NCBI GenBank assembly: GCA_022749755.1
Contig: CM040447.1
Location: forward strand, 97,682 to 161,681
DNA: 64,000 nucleotides
Source: Azadirachta indica
Lineage: Eukaryota > Streptophyta > Magnoliopsida > Sapindales > Meliaceae
Reading direction: 5' to 3'
Of this stretch, positions 58,417 through 64,000 are shown piece by piece (the stretch's first letter is position 1; each line of letters opens with the position of its first letter). A program made the translations under genes and the position numbers. The notes beneath the pieces were generated by a model. The model did no database searches. It had not been told where the DNA came from and saw only the letters and a list, made by a program, of their open reading frames with translations.

Positions 58417-58518
58417 TTTTGGGTTGAGAAGAATGTTGTCTGGCTCAAGGTCATGGAGGAAGAATACATGTAATGAAAACCCTAAATGATTCTTGGACCA
58501 GGCTCATTCCACCCAACC
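58417..58518 (+). ncRNA. MIR166-type hairpin 2
   Basis: The 5' arm at 58430-58450 is nearly canonical miR166* (GAATGTTGTCTGGCTC-AGG). The 3' arm at 58493-58513 is a miR166 variant: TTGGACCAGGCTCATTCC, with a T for C at position 2, one T missing after GGC and an extra A near the end. The duplex pairs along its length with a few mismatches and G-U pairs; an outer stem TTGGGT/ACCCAA (58419-58424 with 58511-58516) extends it. The loop is about 42 bases. It stands 35 bases after hairpin 1, so both likely arise from one primary transcript. Confidence 0.8.
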
Positions 58519-59778
58519 TGCAGCATATAGATAAATCATCTGCTTCCAAATTTTGTCTTCTGAAATCAGTTTTGATAATGTTTCTCCATAGGGTTCAATA
58601 GTGGTAAGATTTTTAACTGCTGATTTACTTTCTGCAACAATTTAAACTAAGTATATTCTTAGATCCAAATGTTCAGTACATATTATAATATGCAGATTTA
58701 TTCATTGATTTGGGGTTTGAATTCCAATGTTTTAATTTAAAAAACAAATAGGGTTTTCATTTTCAAACTACAGATTTCTCTTTGCTTTTTGCTTTTTGAG
58801 TTATTCTTTAGCTTTTCGTCTTTGTTTCTGTTGTTCTTTTTTTTTTTTTTTAAGGGGAGTTTTTCAACTCTTTCTCTTCCATGGATACTTGAATGAATAA
58901 AAGAAATATTTAACGAACCTTCTTCAGCTTTTTGATTTGTTGTTTATACTTGCATAAAGTTCTTTAATTTATTTTAATAATTTTTAAAATAAATTTCAAG
59001 AAAAAAGAAATTCTTACAGAAATATGTAATCAATATATAGAAATAGAAAAAAGTTAAGGCAAAAGCAAAGCTAGTATGTGACTCCATATTAGGCAAACAA
59101 CTCCAAATTAATTAACAAAATTCTATAGCTTTAAAAACTCTAAATTAATTAAAAATTAATTATGTAAAAAAGATAGTGATTTCTATCTCTGAAACTGTAA
59201 AACCACCATAATAAATATGATTATAAATGATGTTGAAAGATTTCACTAGAAACATATACTTATATGCTAAAATTATTTTTAAAAAATTTTCAATATCAAT
59301 TATAATTCAATATATCGAAAGATCTAAGTATTCATATTGCTCTAACTAATACGAGCATTGGAAAAATTAAAATATATACTATATGATCGTCAAAATTAAT
59401 TTTTGTATTAATTTTATGTGACCTCACAAATTACAATTTTAATTTTCTTTCAAATTTAAAATTTTTTTAATTAATACAACTCCAAACCTATATGTCAACA
59501 CCATATACTTGTTTTGTTGTTTTAATTAATTACCTCATAAAAATGTTTTCAATTATTTTAGAAAACATAAAATAACCATGCACAGAGTACAAGACAACAT
59601 CTTCATCTTGTATTTTATATTTGAGAATAAATTATAAATAATATTATTATAATAATAAAGTAGATAACAGAGATTAATTTTCACTAACAAAGAGAAGATT
59701 ATTAATTTCTTATGACTCAATCGAATGTTTATTTCATTTCATTAATTTCACGTGGACTAGACAAGACAGTCTTCACTG
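58519..59778. other. 3' part of the MIR166 transcript and intergenic DNA
   Basis: The primary transcript may run some hundreds of bases past hairpin 2. A poly-T run lies at 58839-58852. No gene is seen otherwise. Confidence 0.45.
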
Positions 59779-59779
59779 T

Positions 59780-59829
59780 AACCCTAACCCTAACCCTAAC
59801 CCTAGCCCTAGCCCTGGCCCTAATCCTAA
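59780..59829. repeat. Interstitial telomere-like hexamer tract
   Basis: Eight consecutive 6-base units: CCCTAA three times, CCCTAG twice, then CCCTGG, CCCTAA and TCCTAA (59782-59829). The period is 6 (TTAGGG type), not the usual plant 7 (TTTAGGG). It lies about 210 bases before the small gene at 60036. AACCCTAA also matches the core of plant telo-boxes. Confidence 0.8.
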
Positions 59830-60026
59830 TAAATATTGGACGTGAGACTTTTATTAATTTAATTTGCCAGCTAGCTGCTCCACGTAATATTAATTCCTAT
59901 AGTTCCAATGTCTGATTTTCTCTTTAATTTTCTCGAGAAAATGTGATGTGGGTACGTTATAGTGCTTTTGTTTTTGTTGTAAAAAGCTCACTGAAGATCT
60001 GAGAGGAAGGAAAGGAGAACGAAGAG

Positions 60027-60035
60027 ATGCCATAG
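60027..60035 (+). CDS. Two-codon upstream ORF (Met-Pro-stop)
   Basis: ATG CCA TAG ends directly against the ATG at 60036, leaving no bases between stop and start. Such a minimal uORF could slow initiation at the next start or favour reinitiation there. It applies only if the transcript starts upstream of 60027, which the purine-rich leader suggests. Confidence 0.4.
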   Translation: MP

Positions 60036-60254
60036 ATGGGCTGTTCAACAGATAACGAGAAAAACAAGCCGGCGATTTTCTCGGCTGATAGATTGATTTC
60101 TCGGATCCCCTTCAGGAATCTCGAGAGGGAAAATGGAGCATTTAAGAATCAGCTTTTGGAATTGTTGAAAATGAAATTGCTGTTGATGGAAAAGCGCTTA
60201 GCTCAGCAGCAGAAGCTGAAAGCAGTTTCCTGTGCAACTGAAAAGCCAACATAA
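60036..60254 (+). CDS. Small coiled-coil protein, unrecognised
   Basis: 72 residues starting MGCSTDNE. Residues 18-30 are basic and polar (ADRLISRIPFRNL). Residues 28-62 form a helical stretch with Leu, Met and Lys in a heptad-like pattern (QLLELLKMKLLLMEKRLAQQQ). Gly2-Cys3 could be lipid-modified, but residue 6 is Asp, which does not fit the strict N-myristoylation rule. Codon use is less AT-rich than the surroundings and the purine-rich leader looks real. No family recognised. It may be a single-exon small gene. Confidence 0.5.
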   Translation: MGCSTDNEKNKPAIFSADRLISRIPFRNLERENGAFKNQLLELLKMKLLLMEKRLAQQQKLKAVSCATEKPT

Positions 60255-62141
60255 ATGTCTGCTTGTGATTGTGTTTGTGTGTGTAAAGAGTAAATTAATT
60301 AATGACGATTGATGATCTGACACTTCTAGGGAAATGAAACATTAGGCCATCTCCCTAGAGACATAACATAACTTTCAAAATCGACTTAAATCTGAAAAAA
60401 AAAATTTATTTATTTATTTTTTTCATCTTTTAAGTTGCAATTACAGTTGATATTACGTTATAATTTTATTTAATGTTTAAATATAACTGTTGCATTATAC
60501 CTAAGATTTTTATACACATATTATATGATATTTACCATCAAATCTTACGTATAATGAGAAAATCTCTGCTTAATACGGAGATTGAACGTAAACCCTCCCT
60601 TGCTCTTAAGTAAAAACTTGTGATGTGACCAAGAAAGTTAAGCTTAAGTGGTTAAATTTTATTTATGTTACATTTAGATTTCATAGGTAACGGCACATTA
60701 AATTTATTAAAAATTTTAAAATTTTGATATTTATAAATCAACATTTCATATTAAAATATTATAAATTTTTAAGAGACGTATATTTTATATTAAATTTTAT
60801 TTTAATCTTAGATATAATTTGAGTGATTTGGAGTAAGCTTGACGTTTTTTAAGACATTTGAAACCAATTATACAAATTTTTTAAAGATGTAATTCTCTTT
60901 AATTAGCTATATTTCTTTTCCTTTCTTTTTTTAAATACACAAACTCATGTGAGTAAAAAATGTAATCCTTTTTAATTAGTTATATATTTTCTTTTAGAGC
61001 ATACAAACTCATATGAGTGAAAATATAATTTTTATGTTATTTTTGATCTATGTTTTATGTTAAATTTTATTTGTAATGATCATTATGTTTTATCTTTCGT
61101 TTACTATAATCTTAAAAAAAATAAGGTTAATAATATTTTCACCCCTAAACTTTATAAGAGGAACAAATATTCACATAGTTTGCTCTACTTAAACATTTCA
61201 TTCCTAAGAGCCGAAGATAGAAGTGACAAACAGGTCAGGTCAGGTTAATATTTTAAGCATGAACACCTAATAGAAGAGTAGCATATGAATTGTGATATAA
61301 AAACACAAATAATTAAATAAAATATTTTAAAATTAAAAAAATTAATAAAATATTTAGTTATAATTGTATGAAAACCAAATTTAATAGTATTTGAATAATT
61401 TAATCGATTAAAATATTCAAAAAATTTAAAACAAAAGGTCTAAATCCTAAAACGATAAAGTATGATACGACATAAATTTGTCATTCAACTGATAAGATTA
61501 AGAAACGACCAAAGCAAAAGACTAATTTGTTACAATTACTAAAATATGTCATTATTTAGTTAATTGTTTCTCAAAGTTCAAGGATGAAATGTTATTGTCC
61601 CAAAAAATATTTGTAAAAGAAATTTAATATTTTTAATTAGATAATTAACAATTTTCCGCTAAAAAATTTATTGCTTAAATATACTTTTATTTATTTATTT
61701 ATTTTATTAGAATGAAAGCATACTTTTAGTTAAATTATGAAACAACACACGAAAAGGGTCTCGGATAAAAGTATAATATAGTAAAACCAATTCTATTGAA
61801 ATTGGTATAATAACATTTGCATCACTGTCTTTTAGAAAAACAATAGAAATCACAATTTTTACCTTCTTTAACAATTTCATCCACAATATACGCTGTGGAC
61901 CTCAAGTTGAGAGCATAAGAATGAGGACTGAATTGTTACAATAAAATATATTATATCCTAATTTGTTGTTTTTTAAAAACAATTAGGGACTAAATTGTTG
62001 TTAATCCATTCGAAATTCCGTTGCCAAACATCCAAACCCCTCCGAAATTGGCGGGATATCAGACCCTCAATCAAACGCAACAACACAAATCCTATAACAA
62101 AACGAAAACAAAATTCAGATAATCAATCGATCGATCAGTCA
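60255..62141. other. Intergenic and upstream region of the MRS2 gene
   Basis: AT-rich. No gene is seen to about 61990. A short GGTCAGGTCAGGTTAATATT stretch lies at 61232. The 5' UTR of the MRS2 gene lies upstream of 62142 (61995-62141 is open in the same frame but has no plausible earlier start context). Confidence 0.5.
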
Positions 62142-64000
62142 ATGGCTTCGTCAAATTCCAAAGCAGCTGCAACGATGGGCGAAGAAAACGGCGGAGGAGG
62201 CGGGCAAACAATCCCGCCGCGGCAGAGAAAGGGGTTTGGTTTGAGAACATGGCTGGTGGTTTCGGAGTCCGGAGAGTCGAGGCTGGAGGAGGTCGGAAAG
62301 CACTCCATCATGCGTCGGACTGGCTTGCCGGCGCGCGATTTGCGCGTGCTTGATCCTCTGCTGTCTTATCCGTCTTCGATTCTGGGAAGAGAGCGCGCCA
62401 TTGTCATCAATATAGAGCACATCAGGGCCATTGTCACCGCCAAGGAAGTTTTAATGCTTAATTCAACAAACCCTTTGGTTGTCCAGTTCATCGACGATCT
62501 TAAATACCGTCTCTCTTTGTCCGCCCAACAGGTTTTTAATTTTTTTCTTTTTAAATTGTTTTTTATATATTTTTGTAATTTTTATCTGAATCATACCCTT
62601 TTAATTACTTAAAATCTGAAAGATCATTATAAATCTTTCTCCAAAAGTGATGAAATCAAGGGGGAGTATACCTATTTAATCCAAATTTTATAGAAGTTTG
62701 AGTGGTTTTTTTTCTTGTTTCTTAATTTAATTTCTGGAGCAAAGGGGTTCTGAGGAAGTTCTTCCTGGATGAGAACATGTTATGTGATATGCAAATTGTT
62801 AACTGTTTATAACATTGTAAACGTTATATGTTTGAAAGGAAACGGTAAGAGATGAAACTGAAATGGAGGGTAAAGATGGGCCTAGTTTGGGCAGGCGAAG
62901 GAGGAGGAGTTCTGGTGAGGATACAACAGCTAGTGAAGGTTCTAAGGTTTTGCCATTTGAGTTTAGAGCACTTGAATCTTGTCTTGAATCTGCATGCCGG
63001 TGTCTTGAATCTGAGGTATGCAGCTTATCTATTCTTTATATGTTGAGCTGCTGAACTAGTAATTTTTCATCATGTTATTATGTGGAAATATTGAGGGAAT
63101 TGAGGCTGAATGATTTAAAAACTGTCGAAATGAACCAAGGCTAAAGTAATTGCTTGTGGCTCTGAGATTAAATGTGTGGTCCATGCTAAATTTATCACTA
63201 TCAAAATAAAATTTCAAATTCCCAACGAATTCTGTCTAAAACTATTGTTTTCTTTTCTTATCAGATTGTGTTCTGCATTTCCTGTTTACATCACGGTTAG
63301 CGTAAATACTTTTCTATCACGTCTTCAATGGGCTTTATTTTGTTTGTATGTTTGTCAGACTCGAACCTTGGAGGAAGAGGCTTATCCAGCATTGGATGAA
63401 CTTACTTCGAAAATCAGCACACTAAATCTTGAGCGTGTTAGACAGATAAAGAGTCGTCTGGTTGCAATAAATGGTCGTGTTCAAAAGGTAAAGATAATAT
63501 GCTTTATTATTTTCTTGATATGCATAGAGGGTTATTGTTTATAAATCAATGATTTTGAATGAGTGATTATCTTTTGATAATTGCTTTCACAAAACAATGG
63601 AAATATGATGTGTGTTTCCGTTTCTCATGCATTTTCACTTCAATATCTATTCCTTTGGATTCTTCATATTAAAGTGAATAATTCAACTCTCTTATCCTTG
63701 TTAGTTTTAACTTTTGTCTGACTTACATTCAGTCTACCATTTGATATTTTTTTTTGCCCTGGGAATTTTTTGTAAATCTGATATTGACAGTCATCTTTAG
63801 AAGGGAACCAGTTGCTAAGTAAAACTATGAAGCTGATCAGATGATTTAGAGGAAACTCAGGGGTCAAACCTGTTATCTTCACCCAAGGGATTTGACTTGA
63901 TTGATGACAGCATTGGTCAGGCAATAATATGCCACAGTAGTTATGCAGTTCCTCATGATTTATTCGGTAGCCAATAGCTCAATATAGTTTTTCACTAGCA
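62142..64000 (+). CDS. MRS2: MRS2/MGT-family magnesium transporter, 5' part (runs off the window)
   Basis: MRS2 proteins are CorA-type Mg2+ channels in plant membranes. Three exons are present: 62142-62531 (130 codons), 62839-63015 (59) and 63359-63487 (43), all phase 0 with GT-AG introns; the fourth exon lies beyond 64000. The start ATG is followed by a Gly-rich stretch, then TWLVVSESGESRLEEVGKHS, RRTGLPARDLRVLDPLLSYP, RERAIVINIEHIRAIVTAKE, LPFEFRALESCLE in exon 2, and LDELTSKISTLNLERVRQIK in exon 3. The pattern fits the MRS2-3 branch best. The two membrane helices and the GMN selectivity motif are outside the window. No lesions are seen in the visible part. Confidence 0.9.

Noticed and set aside
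58295..58489. 64-codon frame MRGMGGWFEE...
   Set aside because: It overlaps both MIR166 hairpins; base conservation follows the hairpin arms, not codons.
59712..59915. 67-codon frame with a TLTLTLALALAL stretch
   Set aside because: The stretch is the translated hexamer tract; no other support for coding.

Overview
The window is nuclear DNA of a flowering plant, almost certainly a eudicot. The evidence is GT-AG introns, AT-rich intergenic DNA with many microsatellites, plant-only gene families (PEPR-type LRR receptor kinase, EXO84B, PMEI, MRS2, MIR166) and plant transposon families (chromovirus, copia, MULE, hAT, MITEs). The species cannot be fixed from the sequence alone.

Layout. 1-1460: promoter-like start of an unrecognised gene with a duplicated leader and a possible small two-exon reading frame. 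1462-7039: a decayed Ty3/gypsy chromovirus, followed by TE debris, including a coiled-coil TE fragment and a copia RT remnant, both on the minus strand. 9.1-38.4 kb: a tandem array of six copies or fragments of one PEPR-like LRR receptor kinase, called A-F here. A (9.1 kb), C (18.6 kb), D (28.8 kb) and E (31.1 kb) are pseudogenes. B (14.97 kb) is a clean 401-residue ectodomain-only frame. F (35.0 kb) is full length except for one 1-nt frameshift. The array carries two Mutator-like non-autonomous elements with 9-bp target duplications, a 5.7-kb MULE that cuts copy C, and an F-box/LRR pseudogene.

38.9-43.65 kb: a seven-exon EXO84B exocyst gene on the minus strand, convergent with copy F, with an apparent 2-nt deletion in exon 5. 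45.9-53.6 kb: a cluster of PMEI-domain genes, two intact and one 5'-truncated, all on the minus strand, within duplicated AT-rich DNA. 54.8-58 kb: a tRNA-Lys-like sequence, a 186-bp tandem repeat, and a hAT element nested inside a MITE. 58.2-58.5 kb: two adjacent MIR166-type hairpins that probably share one primary transcript. 59.8-60.25 kb: a TTAGGG-type hexamer tract and a small coiled-coil protein gene. 62.14 kb to the end: the first three exons of an MRS2-family magnesium transporter, running off the window.

The genes do not form a pathway. The receptor array suits immune-receptor birth and death: PEPR receptors bind Pep danger peptides at the plasma membrane. EXO84B (exocytosis), MRS2 (Mg2+ transport) and MIR166 (HD-ZIP III silencing) are unrelated housekeeping or developmental neighbours.
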